64,000 nt of DNA from Aphrocallistes beatrix. Its lineage: Eukaryota; Porifera; Hexactinellida; Sceptrulophora; Aphrocallistidae. The notes under the pieces are model-generated. The model saw nothing but the letters and a program-made list of their open reading frames with translations. It ran no database searches and had not been told where the DNA came from. The DNA lies in NCBI GenBank assembly GCA_963281255.1, contig OY725501.1, positions 3,263,674 through 3,327,673 on the forward strand. Reading direction: 5' to 3'. Position 1 is the stretch's first letter. Every line of letters starts with the position of its first letter. Below are positions 47,701 to 58,384 of this stretch, in pieces. Position numbers and translations under genes: made by a program.

Positions 47701-49293
47701 CTCGGGAGATGCTCAAGTCCCTAGTCCTGTCTGGAGTGTAGAGCGAATCGTGAGTTGTTTATTAAAACCCAAATTCTCCTTAGGATTTATTCTATTAATA
47801 GCACAGACTCCACGTTTTATGGCTTCCCCGCTCAAAATGACTCAACCGGAAATGATTTAGCAAAATTCCTAGCCCAATTCGGGATTTATTGTTAACGGTG
47901 GTTAGTATCTAAGTTTTATTTTGTTTGTTTTCAGGGAACGGAAGCTAGACAAGCAACAGTCAGCTCTGCCACCATGCTTCTAAGTAAGATTAGTTACGGA
48001 TTATATCTTCATAGAACTAGGTTCATTCAGTATTCTGAATTTCCCAGAGTAATAGTTTTCCTATCAACCTTACACCGTTTCTATAGTTTTCAAATAGTTT
48101 TTTATTCAGGTCCTCATCGCTTTGGGCACGTTGATTTCAAAGGAACATTCAGAGTGGAAGGAAGCAGAGAGGAAAACTACGTCGGGTTTGTTTACGGTTT
48201 CCAGAGTGTGCGCAAGTTCTACTTGGCTATGTGGAAGAAGAGAACCACCCACAGACCTAGCCATGATGACAACAGGTTCTTGTATTCCCCTCAAGGATTC
48301 CACGTTAAGGTATGGGAGTAGTATGCCTCTAATTCACTCCACACACCAATGTCAATTTCTAGAACATTTCTGTGGGCGTGGTACGCCCAGTGGCGGCGCT
48401 AGAGATGGTGCTTGATAGGGCTGAGAAGAGACAGATTAGGGAACTTTTAGAAAAAATATTTAAAACATGAATTTTTATTATTGAAAATTCATTATTGTGT
48501 AGCATCAAATTTCGATAATCACCATTGTAATAATATCAAATTTAGAAAAACAGTCATAATTCCGAATAAATAATACGTATTGCAAACCTAGAGTCAAAAT
48601 TGCGCCGCCACTGATTTTTTGTTGTGCAATTTTATAATTACACGTTCAGCCCCCACCAAAAATAGTTCCAGCCCAGTTCAGCCCCATCAGTCCCGGAGAG
48701 CTAGCGCCGCCACTGGGTACGCCCGATCGAGATATCTGATCTAATGTATTCAAATCGTATTATAAGCAGCTGCAAGTTTAATGTTAGTGATCTCACAGAA
48801 AGTTAAATTCTTTTCAATACATTTTCTATATCCTATTGTGAATGGTTCAACACTACATTGTTAGTTTCCAATTAATAATGAGAACATTCCTCAGCCATAA
48901 ATAATTTATTCAATTAAGCAGGCTTTGGTTTAATTAAGTACATTCGTTTTCATCTTGCAGCTAATCAATACTGAATCAGACGACGGACCATCTGTCCATG
49001 ACGCGATCTGGGAATCTCAGCAGACGGCAGATATCTCCACCATACTCCGTTCTCCAAGGGAATATTACGATCGAGTATGGGAGAACAATTATGAGTATAC
49101 TTTCAGCGTAAAACACGATCCAAACCGGTGTCTCGCTCGGATCATTATAGAAGATGCATTCTACGTCGTAGCAGACTCTGGGTACATCCAGGACTGCACT
49201 TTGAGGGGCGGGAGGGTCGGCATGTTCACTATGTACCAAGATGGGGTGAGGTGGTCAAACCTGGAGCATAAATGTGTTGGTATGTTAGGTTAA
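41711..49293 (+). CDS. THBS: Short thrombospondin (COMP-like C-terminus)
   Basis: Thirteen exons join in phase to 683 residues: 41711-41798, 42228-42298, 42396-42536, 42972-43046, 45035-45184, 45549-45668, 45729-45836, 46228-46506, 46587-46830, 47556-47749, 47935-47983, 48110-48309, 48961-49293. Exon 1 encodes a signal peptide ([18 protein letters not shown]). EGF-like modules follow (exons 2-6; [16 protein letters not shown]), then the calcium-binding type-3 repeats ([20 protein letters not shown] and similar, exons 7-10) and the lectin-like C-terminal domain ([51 protein letters not shown]). This block is diagnostic of secreted, calcium-binding thrombospondins. There is no N-terminal laminin-G domain, no type-1 repeat, and no heptad coiled coil between signal peptide and first EGF, so the protein may not oligomerise. 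Intron 4 is a giant minisatellite; intron 12 has a MITE. Confidence 0.95.
43076..44986. repeat. 17-bp minisatellite, about 112 copies
   Basis: About 1.9 kb of tandem TACTAATTCTCCCAGTG units filling nearly all of thrombospondin intron 4. Variants alternate at fixed sites (GTGTAC/GTATAC, CAGT/CAAT, TAATT/TAGTT), and longer blocks of variants repeat (compare 43300-43440 with 43490-43620), showing higher-order duplication. A stray half-copy lies at 45935-45955. Confidence 0.98.
45960..46165. mobile_element. Putative mariner/pogo-like MITE in thrombospondin intron 7
   Basis: Starts near TACATGTAGAATG and ends GAGTTCTACTGTA, an imperfect inverse pair flanked by TA. Inside are several TACGTACT/CGGATAATACG words. 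Confidence 0.55.
47375..47525 (-). repeat. Dispersed repeat, inverted copy of 27665-27810
   Basis: Reading the minus strand gives GCGCGCTTCGCTTACTTGCG ... GTTACTCAATCTAGCCTATT, then TATAAAATATTGTAAACAAA, colinear with 27665-27810. Lies in thrombospondin intron 9. Confidence 0.85.
48388..48715. mobile_element. hAT-like MITE, 328 bp, perfect 8-bp TSD
   Basis: Perfect 15-bp inverted ends CAGTGGCGGCGCTAG / CTAGCGCCGCCACTG flanked by identical GGTACGCC (48380-48387 and 48716-48723). No ORF. Sits in thrombospondin intron 12. Confidence 0.95.
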
Positions 49294-50709
49294 CTCTCAA
49301 TACATTGAGCTTAATTGAATAAGAGTTTAATGACCATTCAAATCATCTACCACTTTTTAGGCCAAATCTTTTGCGAAATTTACACTGATGTTTTGAAAAA
49401 ATTATTCTTAAAAATACTTCGAGTTATCTTATTATTAGTAAAAGCTAGTACAGTGGATGCCGGTTATAAGAATACCGTTGGGAACTGCATATAATTTTCT
49501 TATAACCGGTGTTCTTATATCCGGCATATATACTGTACAACAATTTATTAGCTCATTTTGGATTCAACTAATTTGTGTTATAATGTCTTTTAGATGATTG
49601 CTGATCATTTCACATCTCAATATTTAACCTTACTAACAGAGTGACCCCAAACATGTGTGAATATTGTTGATATGTATTATAGTCATGTTTTGTATGTATT
49701 TGTATCATCTGGCATTCATTAAACTATGCATATTTACCACCAACTCTTTTAATTGGTTCTTAATGTATGCGATCTTTCAATTTCTGAAGATGTTGTAGCC
49801 AACCCTGGTTGGGCTCAGGTTTCTTTGAAAATTATGAGTTTATAACGCATCCACAAACTAAGACATAATGTTCAACAACACAGCTGTTTATGATTTGTTC
49901 TTGTGTTCATTTGGCTCACCACAAGTCTGAACAGGTACGTTCACTTGTAAGGAGTATTACCACGATTTAGTGTTAGTAGAGAACATCTGATAAACAACAC
50001 ATACTATACATGCTTCGCATATTGTGGCATAATTATCAAAATTGTGAGATGTTTGCAACCAATAACATTCCGTGCTGAGACTCTTACTATGTATCATTAG
50101 TCGGATAATCAATTTTATCGTAGAAATGTTAGAAATTAGGAGAACAATTGAATTTAAAAGTAAGTAAAATCGAATTATTCCAATTGAGGGATACAAAATG
50201 GAGTGCTTACAAAAATCTAGGAATAAACCAATCGGAAGCTGAGATATGAATGATATAGCTACACACATCATTCTTACGAGATGTTGGTTCATGACCAAAT
50301 CTACACATCTTGGTATGGTTTTCATATGCAATCGTTTTTCCATTAAACCATGAATATTTTTCTACCTAATTTGCATTATTAACAATAGCTTCATAATTTG
50401 GCATACGTCTTTCTGCTTTCAGATTAACAGCAGCTGTATGATGATCTTGATAAATGCTTACCCACCAAGATGACCCTGAGTATTCTGAAAATGATTATAC
50501 GTACTTCCATCCCAATCCCGTAAGGCGGTTTCTTTACTATTCAAGAGGTTGTGTTCAATCATGTTGTACGTAACATTGTGTGAACTCCATTCTTCTATGC
50601 TCTGTTCTTAAAACCAGTTAACATAGCTCTTAATCATTAAAATTAGTAAAACACCTGGGCTGATATATCGCCAATCACTTTCAAATCATCTCAGTAGCCT
50701 CATCTTGTT
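49294..50709. other. Intergenic, with a MITE and an unassigned minus ORF
   Basis: Contains a pogo/Tigger-like MITE at about 49452-49540 (CAGTGGATGCCGGTTATAAG ... inverse TTATATCCGGCATATATACTG). A 128-codon minus ORF (50343-49957) has two or three hydrophobic stretches (CVAISFISQLPIGLFL; FYLLLNSIVLLISN) that faintly suggest the end of a GPCR, but there is no NPxxY motif and no upstream helices. I would not call it a gene. Confidence 0.4.
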
Positions 50710-51465
50710 ATGTATGTTATCAACGCCAGTAAAAAGAAATTAACAAGTGTTATCTCATTTTCTGAACTGTTAACTTTTACCTCAGACACAAAGATCTTAG
50801 AAGAATCAGGCTACGAAGGAGTTACTGAAATACGAGCTTGTTTTAATTTCATTTCATCTATTTCCATTAGTACTCATACATTCCCGAATCTGTCTATTCT
50901 ATCGTTAGTATGCAACAATATCAAAGAAATTCCTAACCTCGACTGCTGTCCCAATCTCTCAGAACTTAACCTGAACAAGAATGCGATCGCACGACTTGAC
51001 AATCTCAACTCCGTTCCAAATCTGAAGTGTCTTTCTCTCTCTTCAAACCTCATAGCATCGCTTGAAAACATTTCAAAATTGAATTGTCTAGAAAGGCTAA
51101 TCCTTTCTTCTAACAAAATAGAGGCAATTAATTACTCAACACTTCCAACTTTATTTCATAATCTGACACAGTTGGGACTTCTAGACAATAATCTAAAGTC
51201 GCTGGATGAAATAGAACAACTGTTAGATTCTGCTCCTAATTTGACTAAGCTGAGTCTCGGATTAAACCCGCTAACTAATAACAATCTGCTTAGCACTAGC
51301 TACTTGTTAACTGACTTGAGAATCCAGCGACGTGACATCTTCAATCCCAGTTCAATGAAAGAAATGGTTGTAAGCGAAAATTCCTATGTCTTACACGTCA
51401 GATTATTCGTTATGAGTAAATGTACCAAACTGAAGTACCTTGATCTCTCACCAATATCTCAATGA
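50710..51465 (+). CDS. SDS22-type leucine-rich-repeat protein
   Basis: An intronless 251-residue protein with five or six 22-residue LRRs between about 55 and 190 (PNLSILSLVCNNIKEIPNLD; PNLSELNLNKNAIARLDNLN; LERLILSSNKIEAI; LTQLGLLDNNLKSLDEIE), and a capping region at the end (VRLFVMSKCTKLKYLDLSPI) as in SDS22/U2A'/TBCE-type proteins. Such proteins are cytosolic or nuclear scaffolds for phosphatases, tubulin or dynein. The specific family is not recognisable by eye. It lies 370 bp before the NHL gene on the same strand. Confidence 0.8.
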   Translation: MYVINASKKKLTSVISFSELLTFTSDTKILEESGYEGVTEIRACFNFISSISISTHTFPNLSILSLVCNNIKEIPNLDCCPNLSELNLNKNAIARLDNLNSVPNLKCLSLSSNLIASLENISKLNCLERLILSSNKIEAINYSTLPTLFHNLTQLGLLDNNLKSLDEIEQLLDSAPNLTKLSLGLNPLTNNNLLSTSYLLTDLRIQRRDIFNPSSMKEMVVSENSYVLHVRLFVMSKCTKLKYLDLSPISQ

Positions 51466-51838
51466 CTTTGGCTTTATTCAGACAATCTTCCCCTAATGAT
51501 ACTTCTATCCCTGGAAACTTAAATTTCAATACAATGAGTTCGTTGATTAATTGAAAGGCGATCAAAATATGTGGAATACATTGATGATGAAGACTGACGA
51601 ATCTTCAGGATGATGTTTCTAGAACGCTGACTTAACAGGTTGATAATTTATCCTAATCTGAAGGTATTTTAATTATTCTATCTATATACCAATAATTTAT
51701 TTTTCACCCACCACATATGTTTAATTTAATCTTTCTTGGTAAAATTTTCTCGGGAGCGATTAAATCATCAACCTCTTTCTAATATGCATCTGGAGTATAT
51801 AAGTAAGTTGTATCCCTACGTCTTTCTTAACGAAAGCA

Positions 51839-53071
51839 ATGGCATTTGAGTTTGAGTGTTCGAAACAAAATTCAGATCCTTTCCAGGAGGTGAGTGATTA
51901 CGTTGTCCACGTATTTGATGGTCTCAGTCATATCTTGACCAATAGGAAGACGCGACTGTTGAATATAATAGAGAGTGCGAGAAAGGAATATTTTAGGAAG
52001 GAATGTGTTCGACAGAAATCTCTCTCTGACATTGAGGACCTGGAAAGAGCGTTGAGCGGTGTTCGTGTGAGAGACAATAGTGTGACCGATTTGCAAGATG
52101 AAACTATCAAAGAGTTTAAACTCAAAATGAAGCGGTTAGCAACGCCAGAAGAAGTCCCTTTCTTCCATTTTATCACTCCCAAACTGGAAAGTTTGGAAAA
52201 GGATTTGTGGGACTTCGGGGAGTTGATAAAATCAGATGTTCCTGAGTACTCACTGAGGACAACTCCTGTTTTTACCGCCGGCAAGAAGGGCTCCTCTCCT
52301 GGACTATTCGACGGCGCTCGAGGCATTGCAATCGACGAAACCAACCAACAGCTGTTCATCACGGATCGAAATAACGGGCGCGTTCAGGTGTTCTCAACCA
52401 AGGGAGAGTACGTCACCAAATTCGGGAAATGTCTGCTAAGCAGTCCGTTCGGGGTTTGCGTAAGTGAGTCCGTTTACGTCACTGACATAGCACATCATGC
52501 ACTATTCAAGTTCGATCGAGAAACACTCAGACTAACCGACAAGGTCGGGAAGAAGGGCTCAGGGGAAGGTGAATTCTGCTCTCCACATGGGTTAGCTGCT
52601 GACTCGTTCCATCAACTCTACGTAGCAGACAGTGAAAACAATCGAGTTTGCATCTACAACAGTGATCTGTCATATCTTAAACAATTCGGTAACAATCGAT
52701 TCCGATCTCCCCACGATGTGAAGTTAACGGCTGCTGAAATATTCGTGTTGGACTGGGGAGCTTTTTGTGTCCATATCTTCACAAACAATGGAGATTGTTA
52801 CGTAAAGTCTATAGTTAAGAAGGAGTATGATTTTGATATGGCAATAAAGAATCCGTTTTTCTTCTGCCTAGACAGGGCTGATAACGTGATTATTTCGGAC
52901 GGACACCATTTGCTTCGAGTGTACAACAGAGATGGGAGCATCGTGTACCGACTAGGTGGGAAAGGGGAGAAGGAAGGAAAGTTTAAGAAACCAAACGGCG
53001 TCGCAGTATCTCTCTCAGGTCTACTCTATGTGGTTTCAGATAATCTGAATCACACACTGCAATGCTTCTAA
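51839..53071 (+). CDS. Coiled-coil/NHL-repeat protein (TRIM-NHL-like, no RING)
   Basis: An intronless 410-residue protein. Residues 1-135 form a helical region (RLLNIIESARKEYFRKECVR; DLERALSGVR). From about 140 it carries about six NHL propeller blades (GLFDGARGIAIDETNQQLFI, RVQVFSTKGEYVTKFG; GEFCSPHGLAADSFHQLYVA; KKPNGVAVSLSGLLYVVSDN). The layout resembles the C-terminal half of TRIM2/3/71 without RING and B-box; comparable stand-alone proteins are common in non-bilaterians. Likely a cytosolic RNA- or protein-binding scaffold (inference). The minus-strand gene at 16751-18023 is a diverged, frame-broken relative. Confidence 0.85.
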   Translation: MAFEFECSKQNSDPFQEVSDYVVHVFDGLSHILTNRKTRLLNIIESARKEYFRKECVRQKSLSDIEDLERALSGVRVRDNSVTDLQDETIKEFKLKMKRLATPEEVPFFHFITPKLESLEKDLWDFGELIKSDVPEYSLRTTPVFTAGKKGSSPGLFDGARGIAIDETNQQLFITDRNNGRVQVFSTKGEYVTKFGKCLLSSPFGVCVSESVYVTDIAHHALFKFDRETLRLTDKVGKKGSGEGEFCSPHGLAADSFHQLYVADSENNRVCIYNSDLSYLKQFGNNRFRSPHDVKLTAAEIFVLDWGAFCVHIFTNNGDCYVKSIVKKEYDFDMAIKNPFFFCLDRADNVIISDGHHLLRVYNRDGSIVYRLGGKGEKEGKFKKPNGVAVSLSGLLYVVSDNLNHTLQCF

Positions 53072-53354
53072 CTAATTAACTTTATTGATACGCTCTCGCT
53101 ATGAATTGTTCTCATATATTGAACTTAGGTTATTAAGTGTGATCAAGACTGTACTTAGATGAATTTGAGTGAATTGAATGAATAATTCTGATCTGTTTGT
53201 CCAATTAACTTTACAAAGAATTGATTCGTGATCAATTAGCATGGCATGAGTATGTATCCTGTGACACGGTTTTTGTGTAGAGATGCCTTGGAAGTATGTA
53301 GTAGTCTAGTCTAAATTAATTGATTAATTAATAATAGCGATCCTGTGTAGTTTA

Positions 53355-54998
53355 ATGGCAGATGAAACGACAGAAGTTAAGATAACGTATGTGGAGGAAA
53401 ATGTCACCAGCTCTGACTCGGACGACGATTCCCAGTCTGAAGAGACCGATTCGGGAGAGGAGCGGCCTATTCTACCCCCGGAGGAAGCTGAGAACAAGAA
53501 GATCAGCAAGCAGGACATCTTCAATGCAGCTCACCTGGGGTACAAATCCCGTTGTGAAGAGCTCGTCAGACGGAAGGGCCGGGGTATCCTCCATAAATTT
53601 AATGCTAAGGGCTACTCCTGTGTGCACAGGGCATGCCAGGGGGGACACTTGGAACTGTTGAAATTCTTCACTGAGTCAGGGGCGCCTATAAACGTCTGCT
53701 CACGTGACGGGCTAGGAATGAAACCAATCCATTGGGCAATCATATACGGCCACCTCCCCATCATTGACTATCTCTTCTCGAAAGGTATCTCAGTGGAAGA
53801 ACTGTGCGGTAAGGGCTACACTCCCCTCATAACCGCGGCCCAGTACGGACAGACCGGGATCTGCGTGTACCTCGTGTCGCACGGGGCGGACCTCATGGCT
53901 GTAGACCCAGACGGCGACACAGCCCTGCACTGGGCGGCTTACAGGGGACAGATGGACACCTGTCAGTACCTCATGAATGTGGGAGTTAACCCACTTCTGC
54001 TGGACGGGTTTAATCAGAACTGCCTTCACTTGTCCGTCCTGAGCAAGAGCATCACGACAGTCGAGTTGTTCCTGGACAAAGGTCTGGATCCACAGCTGAA
54101 GGATAGGAACGGGAACTCACCCATAATGATAGCAGTCAAGCGGAAGTATAATAACATCGCGACGGCTCTGTATGGTGAGAGCGCCGGGCCGACTCTCTCA
54201 ATCCAATCGCTGATATACGGACCCAATACCCGTGGCAAGTGGCAGGTTATATTCTTCGTGTGCGCCATGTTGTTCTGGGGCTACCCTTTCTACTACTACA
54301 AGCTCGTTATTCCCACTTTCCACAGCTGGTACCATATACACTCTTGGTTCATCATCTCCAATATTGTAATGTGGATATTCTACCTCATCGCAGCCTATAC
54401 AAAACCCGGGTACCTACCCTGTAACACTGAAGAGTATGAAGTTATAATGCAAAAGATACGCGCACAGCCGAATTTTGGAAACAACACTGAAATAGAGGAG
54501 TACCATAACCCGTTCCTCTCGCTTTGTCACACGTGCAAGCTTGTGAGGCCTCCTCGCGGAAAACACTGTCGCCTGTGTAAGCGCTGCATCAACCATTTCG
54601 ATCACCACTGCCCTTGGGTTAACAACTGTGTCGGATTTCGTAATAGAGTCTCATTCATATTCTTCCTCATCCTTCTCAATATAAACGGCTGGCTATCTGG
54701 GTACATGTACCTGAGGATAATGGCACTCACAGGAAGTGACTTGGCTATTTTTGTGAGTGGATTCTTAGAAGGACTTTTCGGGCTCCCAATGACATTCCTG
54801 CTCTTCTATAACCTCCTCTTGATTGGTGCAGGTCTGACCACTCATGAACACCTCCACTACAAACAGTACAAATTCATGATGGATTCTAAAGGGAAACTTA
54901 AAAACCCGTTTAGTAGAGGTTTTTGCATGAACGTACTTGAGTTTCTACACGTAATTGGACCGATGAAACGATCACAAAAGAGTGCATTGAATGTATAA
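53355..54998 (+). CDS. ZDHHC17: Ankyrin-repeat palmitoyltransferase (HIP14/ZDHHC17-like)
   Basis: An intronless 547-residue S-acyltransferase. An acidic N-terminus is followed by six or so ankyrin repeats (about 55-270; KGYSCVHRACQGGHLELLKF; MKPIHWAIIYGHLPIIDYLF; GYTPLITAAQYGQTGICVYL; GDTALHWAAYRGQMDTCQYL), then four hydrophobic segments. The catalytic DHHC cysteine-rich domain lies about 390-430 (CHTCKLVRPPRGKHCRLCKR; CINHFDHHCPWVNNCVGFRN), with the active-site Cys of DHHC and all zinc ligands in place. This ankyrin-DHHC layout is that of ZDHHC17/13, Golgi enzymes that palmitoylate SNAP25, CSP and huntingtin. The intact DHHC rather than DQHC favours ZDHHC17. Human is 632 residues; most of the difference is at the N-terminus. 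Confidence 0.96.
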   Translation: MADETTEVKITYVEENVTSSDSDDDSQSEETDSGEERPILPPEEAENKKISKQDIFNAAHLGYKSRCEELVRRKGRGILHKFNAKGYSCVHRACQGGHLELLKFFTESGAPINVCSRDGLGMKPIHWAIIYGHLPIIDYLFSKGISVEELCGKGYTPLITAAQYGQTGICVYLVSHGADLMAVDPDGDTALHWAAYRGQMDTCQYLMNVGVNPLLLDGFNQNCLHLSVLSKSITTVELFLDKGLDPQLKDRNGNSPIMIAVKRKYNNIATALYGESAGPTLSIQSLIYGPNTRGKWQVIFFVCAMLFWGYPFYYYKLVIPTFHSWYHIHSWFIISNIVMWIFYLIAAYTKPGYLPCNTEEYEVIMQKIRAQPNFGNNTEIEEYHNPFLSLCHTCKLVRPPRGKHCRLCKRCINHFDHHCPWVNNCVGFRNRVSFIFFLILLNINGWLSGYMYLRIMALTGSDLAIFVSGFLEGLFGLPMTFLLFYNLLLIGAGLTTHEHLHYKQYKFMMDSKGKLKNPFSRGFCMNVLEFLHVIGPMKRSQKSALNV

Positions 54999-56305
54999 TG
55001 GCTGTGTTCTGTGGTAGATTAGATGGATTTTATCAAGAATAGAAGATATCGATTGTATTTAGATTAGGCAAACATGATATTTTATCTATTTATTCACAAA
55101 TGTTAACAGTTGTTTTTCCGTTTTCGTAAAATATTACATCAAACTTCTATTATCTAAAAACGCCAACATTTACATTATCAGTTACATTCAGTAAATTAGC
55201 GAATAATTTCGTTCTCACTTATTCTCTTCTGCGGCATTATCCAATCATAATGTGTTGCTACGGTGAAATGTCATTATGTTAGAGAAACTATCGGTATGTT
55301 TTGTGGAGACGAAATGCTTTGATATTTCATAAGCTCCTACTAACATTATTGCCTTAGTTTGCAATTCTATTCATTTCCCAAATAATTTATCTTTCTAGTC
55401 GAAGTTTAATAGAGAAAGTTACCAGCTGATTGTTTCATGTTTCAGCTACCTTTGTTTCTTAAGTTAACTTTTTAGTTTTTTGTCTCATGCATTTAAAACT
55501 CGTTTCTAGCTAGAATATCTTGTTAAGCCATTCGAAAACTTTGGTACAAGTTTGTGGTAGATAAATTATTGGAGTTAGAACCTAATTATTCATTGGTTGT
55601 TTGCTTCAAGTTAATTTTGGCTACCATCATTACTTGATATTGTAGCAAGTATCCTAGAAATTGCAAATATTTTTAATTTTATTGGAATGAGAAGTTTGGC
55701 TTGTTGTTGTTGTGTGGGGCGTAGTCAAGACGGTACGGCGCACCACCTAATTAATGCACACTAGCGCAAGTAGTGGCACATAAACATTTAGACATACATT
55801 GCGATACAAACCGTTAGAATGGAAGTGATATTGTATCATTTTGTCTCAGACTGTGTGACACATTGAGTTAACGAACTTGAATTCAATTATATATGAACCT
55901 TCACGAGTTGAATATACTGCTTGTTCTGATGCTCGAGTTGCTTCTGATCATTGAGTAATAAATCATTAAATTTGCTGATTTGCTGACATAATACTTTGAA
56001 ACTAACGATGCTCGAACCACTTGATTAATTAAATGTTTCGTCGATGTAGATGCTTGACCCGAATCCTGATAAATTAGTTCATTCTATTAATATTTTGAGT
56101 TCGGACCGATGCTATTGATGCCACAGCATTGTCTTGTCATGTTTTTTTAAATTTTGGAACTTACGAATGATTTAGTTCACATTTGAGAGTTCGAATAGAT
56201 CATTTCTTAGCGAACTTTAGATTAGAGAATAATATTCTTCAAATTGCACCGGTGACGATATTTGGTTTCTGTAACTATTTTTAGGATAAAATCGACTATT
56301 AAGCG
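54999..56305. other. Intergenic between ZDHHC17-like and DNAL4
   Basis: AT-rich 1.3 kb; no coding exon, RNA gene or clear repeat. TTTTTAG at about 56277-56283 may be the acceptor of a DNAL4 5'-UTR exon. Confidence 0.5.
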
Positions 56306-56668
56306 ATGACAGAGCCGGAGACATCTCAACCAGCTGAGACAGCAGAGAGTACAGCTCCTCAAACCGGAGGAGGAGAAGGGGATTTCAGACGTCAATACAA
56401 CTACCCACTCGTGAAATACTCGGACATGAATGAGGATATGCTCGCTGAAGCCATGGAGATATCTGTAACTGCTTGTGAGAAGTTCTCTGCCCATAATGAA
56501 AGTGCAGCAAAGATGATTAAAGAAAGCATGGACAAGAAATTTGGGCCTCCTTGGTGCGTGGTAGTAGGGGAGGGGTTTAGTTTTGACATCAGCTATACGA
56601 TGAAGCATGTCACCTATCTCTTTTTCGGGGGAAATATCGGAATCTGTATCTGGAAATGTACGACATAA
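56306..56668 (+). CDS. DNAL4: Dynein light chain 4, axonemal
   Basis: An intronless 120-residue LC8-family protein. The core FPLV-like YPLVKYSDMNEDMLAEAMEI, SVTACEKFSAHNESAAKMIK, ESMDKKFGPPWCVVVGEGF, then FFGGNIGICIWKC is nearly identical to DNAL4. DNAL4 is an outer-arm dynein light chain that dimerises like DYNLL in cilia; WKC at the end and CVTACEKF separate it from DYNLL1/2. A Ser/Thr/Gly-rich N-terminal extension of about 20 residues is extra. A strong acceptor-like TTTTTAG lies 22 nt before the ATG. Confidence 0.96.
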   Translation: MTEPETSQPAETAESTAPQTGGGEGDFRRQYNYPLVKYSDMNEDMLAEAMEISVTACEKFSAHNESAAKMIKESMDKKFGPPWCVVVGEGFSFDISYTMKHVTYLFFGGNIGICIWKCTT

Positions 56669-58384
56669 CCTTGTGCTACCCACTCACTTATCTGCCCACA
56701 TATCTATCCAGTCATGTTTGTGATTAAGTATATATTTCCTATGTTATCTCTAAATTAATCCGGACTGTATGAGGTTATAATTATACATTATCACTTAAGT
56801 GATACTCTTATTATATTGCATTTTCTGTGATCTTAAGGATAAAGAGAATTCTCAGATGCAAACGTATTGTTCCATCAACGCGAACGAATGCAATAAATAA
56901 ATAAATATATTGTACACAAAACGTAGAAGCTAGATTGTATGCAGTAATTATGAAGTGAAAAATGTGATTGAATTGATTGTTAGCGTAGCTGTGTGATCTA
57001 CGACTACGTGTATCATCTAAGCGCTCCTTTGAGTTTGATTATTCTATTACTTGGAAAGGGATATAGCAGCCTATGCCTTCATGTTAATTTAGTAAACTTG
57101 GTTAACGCGTTGTTGCACTCTTATTGATAATCAAAGGAGTCGATAATTTAAACAGTACGTGATTAAACGTTCTTGGATCAACAGCATCATCCTCTAAATT
57201 TCCTATTCACTCTTGTTACAACAAAAGTTGCATCTCTGTCTCATCTTTCCGCTGAATATCATTGTAAGTGACAATAGTTTAATATTAACTGTTGTATTTC
57301 AGATTGGGCATTAGACATTTGTTGTGAGAATCCACGTTGAAGTAGCTTTGTACTTAAATATCATTTAAAATAGTTAGTGGATGGATGGATTTATTTTAAC
57401 ATTCCGTGGTGTGTGGTGTAATTCAACGAAGACACTTTCCACTATCGGTTCACTGGGACCGAAATCTGCTAAATGTGATGTATAGGACCTTCCAAAAGTT
57501 CAGAGACTGATTTACATATTCATCAAGGAATATAGCGCATTATATCCATGACTAAATCCAGTGAAGAATGACATTAGACATATGTTTTGGATCATCAAGC
57601 TGACACGAGCGTATTTTTCCATTAATAATATTTTAATGGATTTTGTTCGGAAGATTGAGATCGCTGAGGGTACTGAGGAAGGATGGGGAGAGCTGCATTT
57701 GGGAGTGATGTTTATTTACAAACTATGAAATTCGGACAAATGCATGCGTCCCGAAGGATGAATAGATACTACACCTCTCAAATTGTAGTGTAATCTCTTA
57801 TTCTAAACTTTATTTGAATAATTACCTTTTATGGAAGTTTATGATGTTAAAATAGAATTGACGATATATATGACTTCCCAATTGTATTTTTAGGATTCTT
57901 ATGTAATTATAAATTCAGAAATCAGATGACACAATACATACAATTAAAAGTTATTAATTAACTTCTGCCAAGCATCAAGTTCTTGAGTTAACAATCATTA
58001 AGCGCATACAATTCAGGACCATATGACTGTCTTGTCTTTCAAAATTCACTTCCCATAATTGAAACCTGCTCGAATGTCAACCCATTCTCTTGACAAACAT
58101 AATTATACAGAGTTGACTTGTGAGATAAATAAATTCAATGAAAAATATCAACAACAAATGATTCCAATAATTGCACTTACTCGCTAAAACTTATTATACG
58201 AGTTTCATTAATTCTAGTTTGTCGATTCACTTAGTATAAAGGAATAGGCCAGACTGTATAGCTATCAAAGCAAGTTCATCTTACTCCTTGCGAACGAGTA
58301 TCCCATATCACTAGTATAAATACACTGAAGTGACAGAATAATTTATATCTTCAAACAAGAACTACACTTATACTTTATTCACAT
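56669..58384. other. Intergenic between DNAL4 and MICAL
   Basis: AT-rich 1.7 kb, no recognised gene or repeat. The MICAL promoter presumably lies near the right end. Confidence 0.5.

Noticed and set aside
49957-50343. 128-residue minus ORF with hydrophobic stretches as a GPCR fragment
   Set aside because: No NPxxY motif, no upstream helices and AT-rich composition that readily yields hydrophobic codons.
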